Shown here: positions 1 to 12,007 of the stretch, in pieces
Layout: each line of letters begins with the position of its first letter
How positions within the stretch are numbered: the stretch's first letter is position 1
DNA from: Schizophyllum amplum
Lineage: Eukaryota > Basidiomycota > Agaricomycetes > Agaricales > Schizophyllaceae
Reading direction: 5' to 3'
NCBI GenBank assembly: GCA_007026445.1
Contig: VDMD01000152.1
Location: 1-51,256 of the forward strand
Length of the DNA stretch: 51,256 nt
Position numbers and translations under genes: made by a program
Notes under the pieces: model-generated
What the model was told of the DNA's origin: nothing
Database searches by the model: none
Seen by the model: only the letters and a program-made list of their open reading frames with translations

Positions 1-3000
1 TCGCCCTTGAACATCGTGACAGCAGACGCGTCTTTCCGGCTATTCTTGTTCTGAAGCCGCATTAGCTAAAACTGTTTCGTGGAAAAAAGTCACCAACGCA
101 CCTGCGCTATCTCGAATCCAAACTTATGCCCAACTTTGTACGCGCACGAGACATGGAACTCCCGTGTGCAGTCATAAAGCGGATGACGGCGCCTCCTGGC
201 ATGCCGCAAAGTACGCACTTCTGCAAAATCTTTCAGTATGCGTTGATATCAAAACCAGAAGTACACACCCCAGTCCATCGTGACCGCGGCACGACGCTGA
301 TGCCCTCGACAACGCATAGTAGCCGGGTCCGTAAAACACGTGTCTGGGATGAAGACGGAGCACAGAACGTGCGCCCATCCCTGGCCTTCGGTCGGCTTAC
401 AGGCGCGCAGGAACGAGTCAGGTGGCGGCCCGCGTATTTTCTGTTTGCCGTCCTTGCGTGGACGAGGGCATAAGAGGCAGAATGGGTTCTTCCAAGCAAA
501 AGCCAATAAGTCGGTGCCAGACGAAGCAGGAATCGAACGTACAATGGCCGTCTCCTCAGACTCTTCGTTCTCACATATCTCACAGAGCCAGTTGTCGATG
601 TTCCCTGGCTTGACGACCGCGCCGCAGATACCTGAACAGACATGTGAGCTCGCGTACCAAGGACTTCAAGACAATACGTACTAGCATGGAAACGCGCCTG
701 GCAAACCCTGCACTTCACGACCTGACCGCCACCAGACCGATGGCACACCATGCATCGTGGACCCGCCGCAGCACTCGACAAAGGTGGAGTCGATGCGGCA
801 GACGCGGTAGCCTGTGAAAGCTACCTGAGCACCATTGATTCTCCTCAACATATCGCCCACTTACGCGTTGCCGCTTTGCCCCGGGCGCTGTCAGCGGCGT
901 CCCCTCCCGCTTGTCCGCATTCCGCTTCCCGTTCTCGTTCTTCTCCTTCGCCGCCGTGGCTTCCTCGCGCACGGGACGCATATTCAGGTCTGCGTACTTC
1001 CGCCAGTTCGTCCCGCAGGTGTCGCAGAGGACGTTGGTGGAGAGTCCCTTCGGCGCTTTCCACCAGACATCCGAATTGCGCGTGCGACACGCGCCGCAGG
1101 AAGCGTTCTTGCCCGTCGGTGCAGCAACAATAGACCCCTCGTCTTCCTGAGGGCCAACGTGCTGCCCGGCAGCGGCGGAGGTCTGGTCATCGAAGTAGAT
1201 AGGCGGAGCATCGATTTTGGTCTCGTTGCGTTGGCGGCGGTTCTCCTCGCCCAGGCGCTCACTATCGGGCATGAGATGGTGAGAAGATAGAGAGGAATAT
1301 GACAACGCACGCTTTCCAGTGCCCATAGAACCGAACGACTTCTTTCATCGTCCGAGTGCCCACTTCCTCGCGGACAGCTCGAAGTTCGGCGCCGTGTTCT
1401 TGAATAGCACCCTCAAAAGCCGCGATCTCTTGGGGAGTCCAGTCCTTATTCTTGTATAGCTTTTGTTCGGTACTCCACTTGACAATAGTATAAGCTGACA
1501 GTTCTTGTAAAGGAAAAGAGACCGTACCTTCTCCGTTCGATAAGGTGACTTCATGTCGACGGAAGAGAACGGTCGTCCGGCCAAAAAAGCGTCTGTCAAA
1601 CGATGTGTGACTTCGGTCTGATAGTCAACATCGCTGAACACCTTCTCGTCGGCAGCCAGTCGTCTTTTGATCTCTTCGTCTACGCAAGGAACGTTAGCAT
1701 AGTCCGGTCACCAGCCACTAGTCGTGTATCACGCACATTCTTCCACTGCATGGGATATGTAATGAGTATGATATGTGACGGAAAATGTTGGAAACCTCAC
1801 ATTGCTTTTCATTGAAGTCATGAACCGCACTCATCACCTCGATAGTCTCATCGTCTCCCCGGGGCTCGATACCAAGTGTCGTGTTCTCCATCTCGGGGGC
1901 GGTCAGGACGACAACCTGATATTTGGGCCCCCACGCGAGTCGCTGTCCTGGGGAAGATCAAGTCGTCGGGGTCTGAAGGATCTAGTCAATATGCAATATA
2001 GCGCCTCTACTGCTCTCCTTACCCAACGTATCCTCCGCGACGGTGTATTGTCTATGGCATACGGTCAGTGACCCATACCATATGCAAAATGACAGCTACA
2101 CACCCGAAGTACCGGAAAGGCCACATCTTGAAGTGCTTGATGGGCAACATCTCCTCCTTCAGGTCTCCAGTGCGATCTTTACGTGGGCGCCCACGACCGC
2201 GAGTCGCAATCGCCTTCGTTTGGTTACGCGTCTGCGGCGTGTGGTGGACATCATGGCTGTCGACCTCTTCCTCATGCGCACGAGAGCAAGGCGCACACGT
2301 CCAGCCGTACCCACGCGCCGGCTTTGCAGCCAGCGGCGGCTGCACGCAGCTCATATGGAAGTATTTTTTGCATCGCGCGCACTGCACCGACTCCGGGCTG
2401 CGGGTGGCAAGTTCGAATCACACTTGACGCAGAATATACAGTGAATACCACTCACTTGGGACACCATTGCGTGCAACTCTCGCAGACGCGCACGTTGTCG
2501 GTCAAGTCCGAGATGACCTCCTTCTCGGCGACGACGTACTCGTAACGCGAGCACAGCGTCTCGCGGATGTTGTCCGGTACTGCCAGATCGCCGCGTTAGA
2601 CAGAAATTCCCACGCCCTCTGGCACATGTAATGAAGCCACAGGTACTCACAGTTCCGCACGTCTGAGCTCTGGATGACCTCGAACTCCTTCTTGATATAG
2701 GGGTCGAACAAGCGGCTGAAGTAGAAGCGATCCGGACGCTTTTTGTAGCTGCTGAGGTCGGGAATCTTGTCTCGGTGCAGGACGAAGCATTTGCCACGCA
2801 GTTGGTTGATGGGCAAAACCTCCGAGTAGATGGCAGCCAGCAGGAGCCGCGGGTCAGCCACCGGGCGGTCGCTCACGTCGCAAGGACGATAGTACCAGGC
2901 CAGGCGTACGCGAGTATAAAGATATATCTCGTCGCCGGTTCCCTTGGGTGGGTTTTCTGGGCCGAGGAAAGCCATTATGCGCGCAATGGAGTACGGTGTT

Positions 3001-3145
3001 CCATCACGTTGCGCCCAGCTTGGCGAGCAGTAGACATGGTCTGTAAGCATTAGGATAAGCCGGCTGGCCTCAATTTTGGTTGAGGAGAGCCATTACCGTT
3101 TACTCTGACCTGCTCCCCGGTCTTGAGGTAGACGGGAAAATCCAT
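1..3145 (-). CDS. SNT2: Snt2-like chromatin regulator (BAH, PHD, SANT, GATA, PHD, extended PHD); 3' end cut
   Basis: This is probably the homolog of Snt2, which in yeasts is the chromatin-reading and E3-like subunit of an Rpd3-containing histone deacetylase complex. The start is ATG 3143-3145, with an in-frame stop upstream. Order seen: BAH domain (about 3046-2650, with VRVNDHVYCSPSW and ARIMAF), a PHD finger (about 2510-2290, CARCKKYFHMSC and WTCAPC), an ELM2-like stretch (TEVTHRLTDAFLAGRPFSS near 1600), a SANT domain (WTPQEIAAFEGAIQEHGAEL, about 1435-1305), a GATA-type finger (CGACRTRNSDVWWKAP then CDTCGTNW, about 1110-1010), a second PHD (CMVCHRSGGGQVVKC then WLCEICE, 755-560) and an extended PHD (CLLCPRP, GWAHVLCSVFIPD, CVLCGMPGG, FHVSCAYKVGHKFGFE, 490-90). 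Coding continues past base 1. Many introns interrupt it. The frame breaks twice in the extended PHD, at A311-312 and A175-177; see findings. Confidence 0.87.
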
Positions 3146-3704
3146 TGCGCTCGTGCCCCACCAAAATCAAGGCGGAACTGGAGGAGCGAAGAGAAAGATG
3201 GGTCGAGCAGATATTCCGAGAGGGCGAATGAATTGAGGGCGTTATGGAAAGTGGCAAGCGGCCAGGTGGGGAGCAAGAGAGAAGTGGTTCTCACGTTATT
3301 TCAAACTCCGCCGCCGTCACACTGAACAAGGCCCATCCGGAACTGGGCCAACTTTGACCAGAATCGGCAGCCTCACTGGCTTACAGGTCCTATACACGCT
3401 GTATCAACGCCTCCTGGTACTGACTTCATACAATACAGCAGTACTACCGCATCACACTGTAGCGCAGCCTTTGGGGGTGACAAAAGGGCCTATCGGAAGA
3501 TGCCGAGACTATAGTATCCTTCAGCAGAAGCGGCTGCAGATACGCGGCCTCCAGTTCAGCATATTTCTCGCTCGACGACAACAGGAGCCCTCATGCGTAG
3601 AGCGATGTTCTAGCTCTATATAAACAGAAATAACTCGATATGGATGCGCCAGGTTCACTCTATCGCTGAACTAAGCACGACAGCAGGCTTGTCCAGTGGG
3701 ACAG
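3146..3704. other. Intergenic, SNT2-like upstream region
   Basis: This lies between the SNT2-like start and the ALG5-like stop, both minus-strand genes, so it should hold the promoter of the former and the 3' region of the latter. I see no conserved ORF or RNA gene in it. Confidence 0.5.
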
Positions 3705-4919
3705 CTAAAGGAAGAGTTTTAGCTCACGCGGAAAGACTGCGAACGTAGATGACAGACCTTTCCATCTACCCAACAGCAGGTTGGCCCTGACAATGAGCAA
3801 GTCGCGTAGCATTTGTAGAGACGCAGTGAATACGTTCAACTTGCTGCCGGGGACCTCATGCCATTCGATGGGGACTTCTGCGACCGGAATCCCCAGCTGT
3901 TTGGCGTGGAGAAGCAGCTCAACGTCAAAGATCCAGGTCGGTAGGTGCTGAGCAGGAAATATATGCCGAGCAGCCTGGCGGGAGAATAACTTGAATCCGC
4001 ATTGCGTATCGCGGATGTGGCCTACGCCAACAATGCGGAGAATCGTGTGAAGGCCGTACATGAGTATGTTGCGAAGCAACGAGCGCTACATGGGGCCGTC
4101 AGCATGGCTGAGGAAACACTTGAAATGTGCGCACCTTCACAACAGCCTCGGTCTTGACCAAATGCGCTCGACTGCCAACAGTGATGGCCGGAGCGTTGTT
4201 GGGGCCTATCTTATCCATAGCTTTCATGAGCGCGTCGAGGTCCATGAAGCGGCTGGCTCCGTCAGCGTCAACCATGAGCAACCTCTCCCCGCTTGAGTAC
4301 AGCATGCCGTGTCGCACGGCGCCCCCTTTGCCAAGATTCTGTTCCAGCTTCACAACGCGAATGTCAGAGTCGGGATACTGCGCCGCAAGTTTGAGAGATG
4401 CGTCCGCAGTTCCGTCAGTCGAGCCGTCGTCGACGATGAGGATTTCGTAGGATAGCTTGAGCGGCGTGACCCTTAGGTGGTCGATAGTCGATGCAAGCAT
4501 GTCGGGTAGACGTTCGGTCTCGTTGAACGCGGGAATCACGACCGTTAGGTCTACCGTGCTGGGATCGGACAGGGAGGAGAGCGGCTGGGGTGTCTTGGGA
4601 TGTTGGCGCGACCTGTACTTCTTCTCGGAGTCATGGGTGACGATCGCCGGAGGAGACCAGAGTACAAGTGCCGCATAGAGCTATAGGTGACAGTCATGAG
4701 CGCGCTATTCAAGAGGATATAGGTGTTCTATCAGTCCACGAGCATAAAGCCCGCGACCCGGGGTTGTCGTCGTCGATTCGGCGAAGGCAAACCTTCCCAA
4801 AGCTCGAAGAACAAGGATGATGGGGATCATCACATAGCGTATCCAAAATCCTCACTCACCGCAGTAAATAAGCCAACTAGCGCCGAAGCGCCCCAATAGA
4901 GGATCGTCTCTGTATCCAT
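3705..4919 (-). CDS. ALG5: Dolichyl-phosphate beta-glucosyltransferase (ALG5-like, GT2 family)
   Basis: The ALG5 family makes dolichyl-phosphate glucose from UDP-glucose at the ER membrane for N-glycan precursor assembly. Exons are 4919-4860, 4680-4135 and 4085-3705, phase 0 at both junctions, giving 328 residues (yeast Alg5 is similar in size). Exon 1 encodes most of a hydrophobic N-terminal anchor (ILYWGASALVGLFTA) that continues into exon 2 (LYAALVLWSPPAIV). The GT2 core follows: VVIPAFNETERLP, the nucleotide-binding ILIVDDGSTDGT, GKGGAVRHGML and the DxD-like metal site MVDADGASRF. The C-terminal part has DTQCGFKLFSR and WIFDVELL, typical of the ALG5/DPM group. The transmembrane N-terminus together with the acceptor-side motifs favours ALG5 over DPM1, which usually lacks that anchor. 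Intron 1 is long for this locus at 179 nt. Confidence 0.93.
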
Positions 4920-5531
4920 GGCCGTGGTGCGCCTCTGTCGATCCGCCTGGTCCCGTTCAAAAGAGGGATATTATGGAGGGTAAGGAGCGACAGAATGAAA
5001 GCGTTCCTCCGCGAGGGAGGGGCTGAGTGGAATGCGCAGGAGAGCTGCGGCGCTACGGAGAGCAACTGTGGGCATGGCCGTGTTACAGTGCGCTTGGACT
5101 GCGGGAAACCGACGTGGCCGAAGCAAAGACGGGTCACGTGCGTGCGGCCTCTGGCGCCCACAACTCTTCGGTGGCACAATTTGTTGGCCATAGACATGTA
5201 TTGTATGGGAAAGCAAGAGAATGGCTTGGCTCTAGCAGTCCTTGTTCATATGATACGCGTACACCATCTGTATCGAGTTCATCCCCATCGCCCGTCACCT
5301 TGACCAAGGGACTCTAACAAGGCCCACTCGCATTCCCTGTCTTGGCCCTGCAGGTGAGAGAATAAGACCGACCACGTATCTTCCCCATCTTCTCTCGGTT
5401 GCCGCATAGGTTGCTTGGTGCAATACATCACTGCTCGCACGTACGTAGCACACCGGCGACTCGACGCACGACTGCACAGTCATCGCCACGAATCCCACTA
5501 AATCGTTCACTGCCAACCATTCTCTGTACGG
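4920..5531. other. Intergenic, ALG5-like promoter region
   Basis: This 612-bp stretch separates the ALG5-like start from the RNase P p40-like stop. The short ORFs in it have no recognisable motifs and no splice-consistent extension. I see nothing specific. Confidence 0.45.
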
Positions 5532-6746
5532 TCACATCAGTTCGCAAAGTAGAAGCACCGTAGAAAGTGCGCACTCGGTTATCACGTCTAATAAGGACTG
5601 CAGAAAAGCGGGTGACAGCAAACCTCGCCAGCGCAGATGGGTTACGTTGCCGACCTGCGAGAGCTCGGGAGGGGAATAGATTGCAATGTAAGGGTCGACG
5701 CGGTCCGACGCAGACAGCCTGGACACCTTGTCAATGCTATTTCCCCAAAACAACGACAAGAAGGACGCACCTTTGCGAGCCCAAAGCAGCCATCCCAACC
5801 CACTCAAATATGTTGCTCATCCTGTAATGCCAGTCCTCCTTGTCTTCCATGCTCGTCTCTCCAGAAGGAAAGGGCCCAAGTTGGACTTGAGGGACATGCA
5901 CGCCTTCGAGTTTTGTCATCTCCGTAGTGACAATTCTGGTTTCTGCCTGCAGCAACATTTTCCCCAGAAATGTCGGCAGCAATGTAGGGTCTAGAGATAT
6001 TATCAGCTTCTGCACAGCAACATACCGGGATGCTCACCAAGCGCAGTACACACAATATCCCACTCCCCCAAGCCCTCCACCTCGCGGCACGCGTCCAATA
6101 TTCTGAGCCCCTCCTTAATCCTCGCAAGTCCACTGGGAGACTGCACTGCTTTCTGCAGAGTTATGGTCACGACTACGCTGCGTCTGTGCCATCAGCTCAG
6201 CCTCACGCTAAGGTCCATCGTGACGCACCGTACATGTCCGACTGGATCGCCTTGTACTTCAGCTTCTTCCCCCCGAGGCCCAGCTTCTGGTACATCCCCT
6301 CCGACACGCATATCACCAGTTGCCCGTTGGCGTTGATGCACCAGGTGTCGTCGCTAGCGCCGCCAGATGTTCCCAGCCATAGCATGCTGCTGCAGTGCTG
6401 ATCAGTCGACCCATCGAGCACCGATGTGATGACGGTGGCGCACCTGCTCGTCGTGTCAATAAAGGTGGCCGACCCTGCATGGATGTCGGAGAGTTTTGCC
6501 TTCCCCTTCGCATAACGCGTCTGCAGCTTTGAAAATGCATCTGCAAGGTTTGCGGAGGAGGGGAAGACGATGTCAACCTGCGAGGCGCGTCCGATCAGTC
6601 AACTTCGCGCACGTCGATCTGGATGGCATATCGCGCACTTGTTCAGAAAAGTTATGGGACTCGGCGAGCGTTTTCAGCCTTGGCAGATGTGTGGGCACCG
6701 TGCCCGCCGAGATTTTGAGCCTTCGACGTTCTAGGGTAGGAGACAT
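5532..6746 (-). CDS. RPP40: RNase P/MRP subunit p40-like protein
   Basis: This is probably the fungal version of the p40 protein of nuclear RNase P, the ribonucleoprotein that removes tRNA 5' leaders. Exons are 6746-6639, 6577-6234, 6183-6038, 5990-5771 and 5718-5532; all phases agree and give 334 residues. Family-like motifs are ISVSEGMY-type residues followed by YQKLGLGGKK, then WHYRMSNIFEWVGMAALGSQR in exon 4 joined by splicing to LSASDRVDPYIAIYSPP and THLRWRGLLSPAFLQSLLD in exon 5. The exon 2 donor is the weak point: GTACGG at 6233-6228 keeps frame, whereas the better-looking GTGCGT nearby leads to a stop. The identification rests on remembered family motifs and would change if a profile search disagreed. 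A TATA-like element lies upstream. Confidence 0.72.
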
Positions 6747-7077
6747 GAAGGGAAGAAGCAAGAGAAGATGCAGTGACGCCAGCGCCTCTTTCTGAATTGA
6801 GGCTCGCTCGACGCCGTACGGTACCGGCCTTGCCTTCAAGCGCAGCACCTCTCTCGCTCACTCGTTGAGTTCCGATGTTTTTATAAGTACAAGCATTACG
6901 ATGGGTTATATGTGTCTACTAGGAATCCAAAAAGATATCTATGCCGTACGGTAGCATCCTACGTCTAGGCCAACAACCACGGCGACGACCAGCGCCTCAG
7001 CAACAGTGCTCTACACCGGCGCACGAGGCAGTATGCACCACGCGCATGAGGCAGCAAGCGCAAGCGAGCGGGGCGAT
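6747..7077. other. Intergenic, RPP40-like upstream region
   Basis: This is a 331-bp gap upstream of the p40-like gene and downstream of HMG-CoA synthase. An open frame runs upstream from 6746 but has no further ATG, which supports the chosen start. A TATA-like element lies at 6878-6885. Confidence 0.5.
6878..6885 (-). promoter_or_regulatory. TATA-like element of the p40-like gene
   Basis: TATAAAAA on the minus strand, about 130 bp upstream of the ATG at 6746. Placement suits a core promoter for a short leader; no transcript evidence is available. Confidence 0.4.
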
Positions 7078-8762
7078 TTACGCCACCGGGCGCTTAGCGT
7101 ACTTCCGCCTGTACTTGGAGTCGATGTTCTCCAAGTAGTACGCGCCCGGCCAGATGTTCTCGACCGAACCCTCCGGGGTGAAGTCCTTCGCGTTGTGGTT
7201 CTTCTCACGGAGCTGCATGGCAGAAGTCAGGACCCAGCGATGCGCAGAGCAGGAGATAGACTTACGTGAAGCGCGTCGACGAACTCCTGGGGCGGCACGA
7301 CCTTCATCTTCGACAGGCGGTTGAGAAGGTCCATCTTCTCCCGGATCGCCGTGGTGTCACCCTTGACGCGGACGGTAAAGAAGGAGGCAGCGCAGCCAGA
7401 GCCGAACGCGTAAAGGCTGACGCGCTTGCCCTTCAGGTCTGTCGGCGCAACGGTGGACAGCAACGACGCGAGGCAGCCGTACAGCGACGCGGTGTACATG
7501 TTGCCCAACCGCTTCGAGCACGCCATACCGGGCTCCGTCTTCTTCGCGAATGATGCCTTCGACGTGGCGACGAACGTCTTCTCGACGTTCTTGTCCCGGA
7601 GCGACACCTCGTAGTCGAGGGCCTTGAGCTCGGCGGGAACGTTGGCGAACTGGGGGTCGGCGGGGTTGGCGATGAAGTCGTTGAACATCATGCGTGCGTG
7701 GCCCTTGACGGCCTGCTTGCCGTAGGGGCTGTGGAAGATGGCATAGTCGACGTCGGCAAGGGAGAAGCTGGCAGGGTCACCGCCGGCAGTAACGCCGGCC
7801 TTCGAGACACCGCGCTTCAACGCCTTCGCGGTCTTTGCCCGGTAAGCGGTGTACGCGGCGTCGAGGGCGGCAACGTAGGTGACGACAGAGACGGGGCCGT
7901 CAACCTCGGGGTATTCGGATGAGAGGTTCGGCTTGTAGAAGTCGTAAGTGTTGCTCATATAGTTGCCGTGGATAGCTGGGAAAACATGTTAGCGCCTGGC
8001 CGATGGATAAGGACATGACACGATAAGCGCCGACACCAGAAGGCGGGCGCTTGATCGCTGATGCATGCATAGCCGATCGCTCTACTCACGTTCGAAGACC
8101 ACAGGCGCGTCGGGTCCGATGAGGATGGCGACCGCGCCGGCACCACCTGCGGGGCGTGCGGCACCCTCGGCGTACACAGCAATGTCGCCGGCGACAACGA
8201 TAGCATTGCGCCCGTCCCAGGAGCTAGACTCAATCCAGTTGATGGCGTTGAAAAGCGCAGCGGTAGAGCCATAGCATGCGTTTTTCGAGTCAATGCCCTC
8301 GATGTCGAAGTTGCCTGCCTCGGCGAAGAGGTCCATGAGGGTCGTCTTGACCGACTTGGACTTGTCGATGATGGTCTCGGTGCCCACGTCGATACGGCCA
8401 ATGGATTTCGGGTCGACGTTGTACTTCTCGAGCAGACCGGCGACGGCTGAAGAGATCGTCAGGATGGGGGATGTTGAGCACACGTTTGACACACGCACCG
8501 TTCAGCGCGAAGGAGTTGATGTCCTCGCGGTCGTCCGGCCAAGCCATGTACTCCTGGCCAAGCCCAATGGTGTACTTCCCCTTCGACACCCCGTCGAACT
8601 CTTCGAGGTCGGCCTCCGAGATGCACTGGACCTCGTGTTAGCCTCCTGGCACGTTGCGCGACGCGTCTGCACACGCACCCGGTAAGGGAAGTAGGTGTCC
8701 ATGGCAAGGACACCGACGTCCTTGGGGCGGGGAATATCCTGCTCGAGCACGGGGACAGTCAT
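7078..8762 (-). CDS. ERG13: Hydroxymethylglutaryl-CoA synthase
   Basis: This enzyme condenses acetyl-CoA with acetoacetyl-CoA to give HMG-CoA, the step before HMG-CoA reductase in the mevalonate and sterol pathway. Exons are 8762-8679, 8631-8499, 8446-8090, 7975-7266 and 7212-7078. Phases agree throughout and give 472 residues, normal for the family. The N-terminus reads [30 protein letters not shown] carries the catalytic Glu, [20 protein letters not shown] the acyl-accepting Cys, and IFHSPYGKQ the catalytic His. [28 protein letters not shown] and [14 protein letters not shown] are further conserved blocks. The C-terminus is short and has no targeting extension, which fits the cytosolic sterol-pathway enzyme. 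Introns are 47, 52, 114 and 53 nt. A TATA element lies about 80 bp upstream of the ATG. Confidence 0.97.
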
Positions 8763-10320
8763 GTTGGAAGGCGGAGGCTTCGGGGAGTGTAACGGGGAGT
8801 GGGGAAAGGGAGACGACGGAGGAGAACAACACGCTCTGGCTTTATATGGGGCGATTCGGACTCGGGATTTTCCAGGCTATTAGATGGTACGATTCGATCA
8901 CGCATGATCAAAGCGGGTTGTTCCCCCAACCGTTGCGCGCCCATTTCTGCTCCTGGCACCATTTTCAGAGCGCGAAGCCATCGCTGTTGCACCGCAGAGT
9001 GGTCTGATACGACCTCAGTTGATGCCTATACTGGTCCCGTCGCCAGCGGCACGAGAGCGGCTCGCTAGGCAGAGATAGAGTCCTGACGGGGTAACGATTC
9101 GTATTCACTTATCCACCCTCCGACACACTCGCTGCGCTGATTCCAGTCAAAGGTTCTCCCACAGTCGCTGTGATGTGTCCTCCAAATGTCCCTCATCCTC
9201 ACGATGGAACCGTGTCAGGTTCAAGTTCAACTTGGCAAGCGCGCCGATCACTGCTGCGATATCTTATCTGATGCCATCACAACCTTCTTCCCTCCGCTTT
9301 TGGCTCTTCCGAACGCTTCTGCGCAAATTCGACGTCGATATTCACATATCCTCGACTACTGTAGCGTCCGCCACCCTCGCCATGTCTGACTCTCAATCAT
9401 CATTTGCGATCTGACCAAACTCCAGCTCTAGCTCAAGCTATCAATCTACTTAGACCGGAAAATGATTATTCACCGATAACAATGCGACTACGATACTAAT
9501 GGAGTGGCAGCCATCCTCAACGCGGTCTCAGACTTTTGGCGGGGGTTATGCTCATCCGTGAAGGCAAATGTATCACCCTCGCAGCCGACAACGGTACCGG
9601 AGGGCGCACCAACGAACCTCCAAACGGCCGGCGGCGGGACGACACCGTGCAGACGCTGTTCATCCATTCTCTTGATTTCTCTCAGCCTAGCTGCCACGGA
9701 GACAGATGAACAGACTTTATGGAACCCCGCCCATCGATGGCAAGCCTCTCTTCCTCTCCCGCCCGAGGCTCGTACCTTAACATTCACCCTTCCATCATAC
9801 ACACCTTGCTAGCCTCGTGTCTTGCGCTCTGTTGCCTCCAGCTCAACCGACAAATAACAGTTCTCAGCGGGCACCTACGATCTTCTTGAACCCCGGGTCA
9901 GCCTCCTTGTCTACACGCGACCGCCGCAAACGATTTTCGTACGTCACGGAGAACGACCTGGGCAGATGCAGTGTTAACTTCTGGTTAGCTTACGCTCTGT
10001 CTTCCGTGGCGAGGCTGCTAGAAGGGTACGTACTGTTTTCGCATACTTTTGCTTACAGCGCGTGACTCTGCACCTGCTCCGCCTATACTCACATCGTCTG
10101 CGTCTCACTCGTCTCAAGAGTCAGAAGCAAGCGGATGCGACGTGTCACTTGCGAACAGACAACCATGAGTATAAGCCGTGCACAAGGGGACATGCGGACT
10201 ATGTTAACTTAGGACGATGTGTCTTCCATCCAGTATCTGCTACTTCACTGCTCTCTCTTCCGCTTGCTTCTTATATATCCGTCGATTTCAAGAATATCCG
10301 CGGTACCGTAGAGGACCGCC
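8763..10320. other. Intergenic, HMG-CoA synthase promoter region
   Basis: This 1.56-kb non-coding stretch lies between the HMG-CoA synthase start and the dehydrogenase stop. The first part holds the TATA element of the synthase. Short ORFs near 9.2-9.8 kb on both strands show no motif and no coherent splicing. I could not recognise a sterol-response element by eye. Confidence 0.5.
8840..8848 (-). promoter_or_regulatory. TATA-like element of HMG-CoA synthase
   Basis: CATATAAAG on the minus strand, 78-86 bp upstream of the ATG. This suits a strongly expressed, regulated sterol gene. The call is by position and consensus only. Confidence 0.5.
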
Positions 10321-11343
10321 CTACCACTCATTGATCCCACCGCTGACATCCATGAATTTTCCTCCAGCGTTCTCCCTGGTTGCGTTGTCGATAACTGCCA
10401 TGAGGCCTCGCACGCTCTCCTCAGGGGTCTTTCCGGGCTCCTTCGCCAGCAGAGGGTCGTTCGCTTGCGCGTTGCCGTCTATGTATTCCCTCGTCAGTGT
10501 CTTCATCCACCTTAACGTCTGCATACTCACACATATCCGTAACGACCCTACCAGGGCATATCGGGAATATCACTGTTGGTGTCGGACGAATCAGCCAACC
10601 TCATCTCGCGATGGATCCCCCCATATCATAACCTACCGAAATCCTCGTTCTCGAATTGCAGCTTCTTCGCAAGGAAGTGCTCTGCAGCCTTCGAGCACGC
10701 GTACGGCCCGAGCACGTAGCCGAAATCTGGCCCTCTGGAGATGCTGCCTGCGCCTGCGCCGATAGCGACGAACTTCTTTGTTGGAGAGGCCTTCATGAGC
10801 GAGTATGCGGCTTGGAACAGTACGAGGGTGCCGACGACGTTGACCTGGGTGCTTAGTGAGATTTTCGCCAATTTCAGTGGCAGGCAGACTCACATTGAAG
10901 TGCTCCGTCATCGTCTCAGCCGGTGCCTCCACGAGAGGCCCCATCCATTGACATATACCTGCAGGTTTACCAGGTCAACCTTAGCGCGTCGTCGCAACAC
11001 GGCAGACGCACCTGCGTTGGCGATCACGACATCCAGCCGACCTGCCGTTTGCTTGATCTTTTCAATTACGCGGGCATTTCCCTCCTTTTCGCCCGACACG
11101 AGCTGAACGACGTGCACCCTATCGGGGTACTTGGCGGCGAGGGTGTTCAGGTCGATGGCGACGCTGGGGTTCCGTGCACCTGCGAACACGATGGTGTTCG
11201 GTCGTCGGGCGAGCGTGTTGATGAACTCGAGGCCTGTCAATGAATGTGAGTGAGCGAGCGCATATGGTCGCTTTTGCGGTCTCAAGCTGACCAATTCCGC
11301 GATTTGCGCCAGATACGAGGTAGACCGTTGATGAAGATGCCAT
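10321..11343 (-). CDS. Short-chain dehydrogenase/reductase (SDR)
   Basis: A classical NAD(P)-binding SDR of 257 residues; the substrate is not predictable. Exons are 11343-11292, 11233-11012, 10958-10894, 10844-10637, 10599-10531 and 10478-10321, with phases agreeing at all five junctions. Motifs: the cofactor-binding VSGANRGIG straddling intron 1, DVVIANAG (the NNAG-like motif), the catalytic YACSK of the YxxxK site, and FPICPGRVVTDM after it. The catalytic Ser region is IGAGAGSIS. The shape resembles small fungal SDRs often annotated as norsolorinic acid ketoreductase-like, but no polyketide genes lie nearby, so a secondary-metabolite role is not supported. Intron 4 is only 37 nt, the shortest here, and its acceptor is therefore the least certain part of the model. 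Confidence 0.9.
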
Positions 11344-12007
11344 TTATGCTGCGAGTGAGCCTACGTGCGTTCCTCTTGTTCCCCGTTCTACCAAGCCATC
11401 CTTTATACCCTCTCCATCCTGCCCGATGACCACAGAAGCCCGCCATCTTGGACGTGGCTTGACTCCTACCATCCATGACATACATACTCGGGATTTGGGT
11501 AGGACCGAATCGGAGGGGCTGACCTAACCCGTGCTTATCGAACGTACTTACGGCTCTCTGCCGCATTCTGGAGTTCACTGCAACTGTCAATTGAATAGCG
11601 CTTGTCAGCCGTGCCAAGATGTCACGCTCGAACCGTACTTAGAAGGAATTGTGGACGGGGACGTCTGTCCGGTGGTGCAGGCCAATATATATTATTTTGC
11701 TTGGCGGACAAGAGTGACCGTTCTGTGCCATAGTGATGCTCCAGCTGCTGCTGCCGCAATGGCCGCGCCGCGCGCTGTATAACAGAAGTTTGGACATCAC
11801 ACCTTCATGTACTCACATCGCGCGCTCTAACAATGATTTCGTTCGGTAAATCCACTAGGCTTCAGCGCCCAATCTCAAGTCTTGACGTTGTCCGTTCGAA
11901 GAAACGTCGTATCACGACATGAAGAGCAAGCAAACTCGTTTAGTTTGTACATGTACACTGATCTACTGCCTTCATAACTTGCTCGGGCACGACAGCCGAC
12001 GAACCTC
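11344..12007. other. Intergenic, SDR upstream region
   Basis: A 664-bp gap between the SDR start and the transporter stop, both on the minus strand. The short ORFs in it show no conserved sequence. It probably carries the SDR promoter and the transporter 3' UTR. Confidence 0.45.

Noticed and set aside
510..540. tRNA-like T-loop sequence (GTTCGATTCC on the minus strand)
   Set aside because: No flanking five-base stem and no acceptor or anticodon arms; it lies in an intron of the SNT2-like gene.
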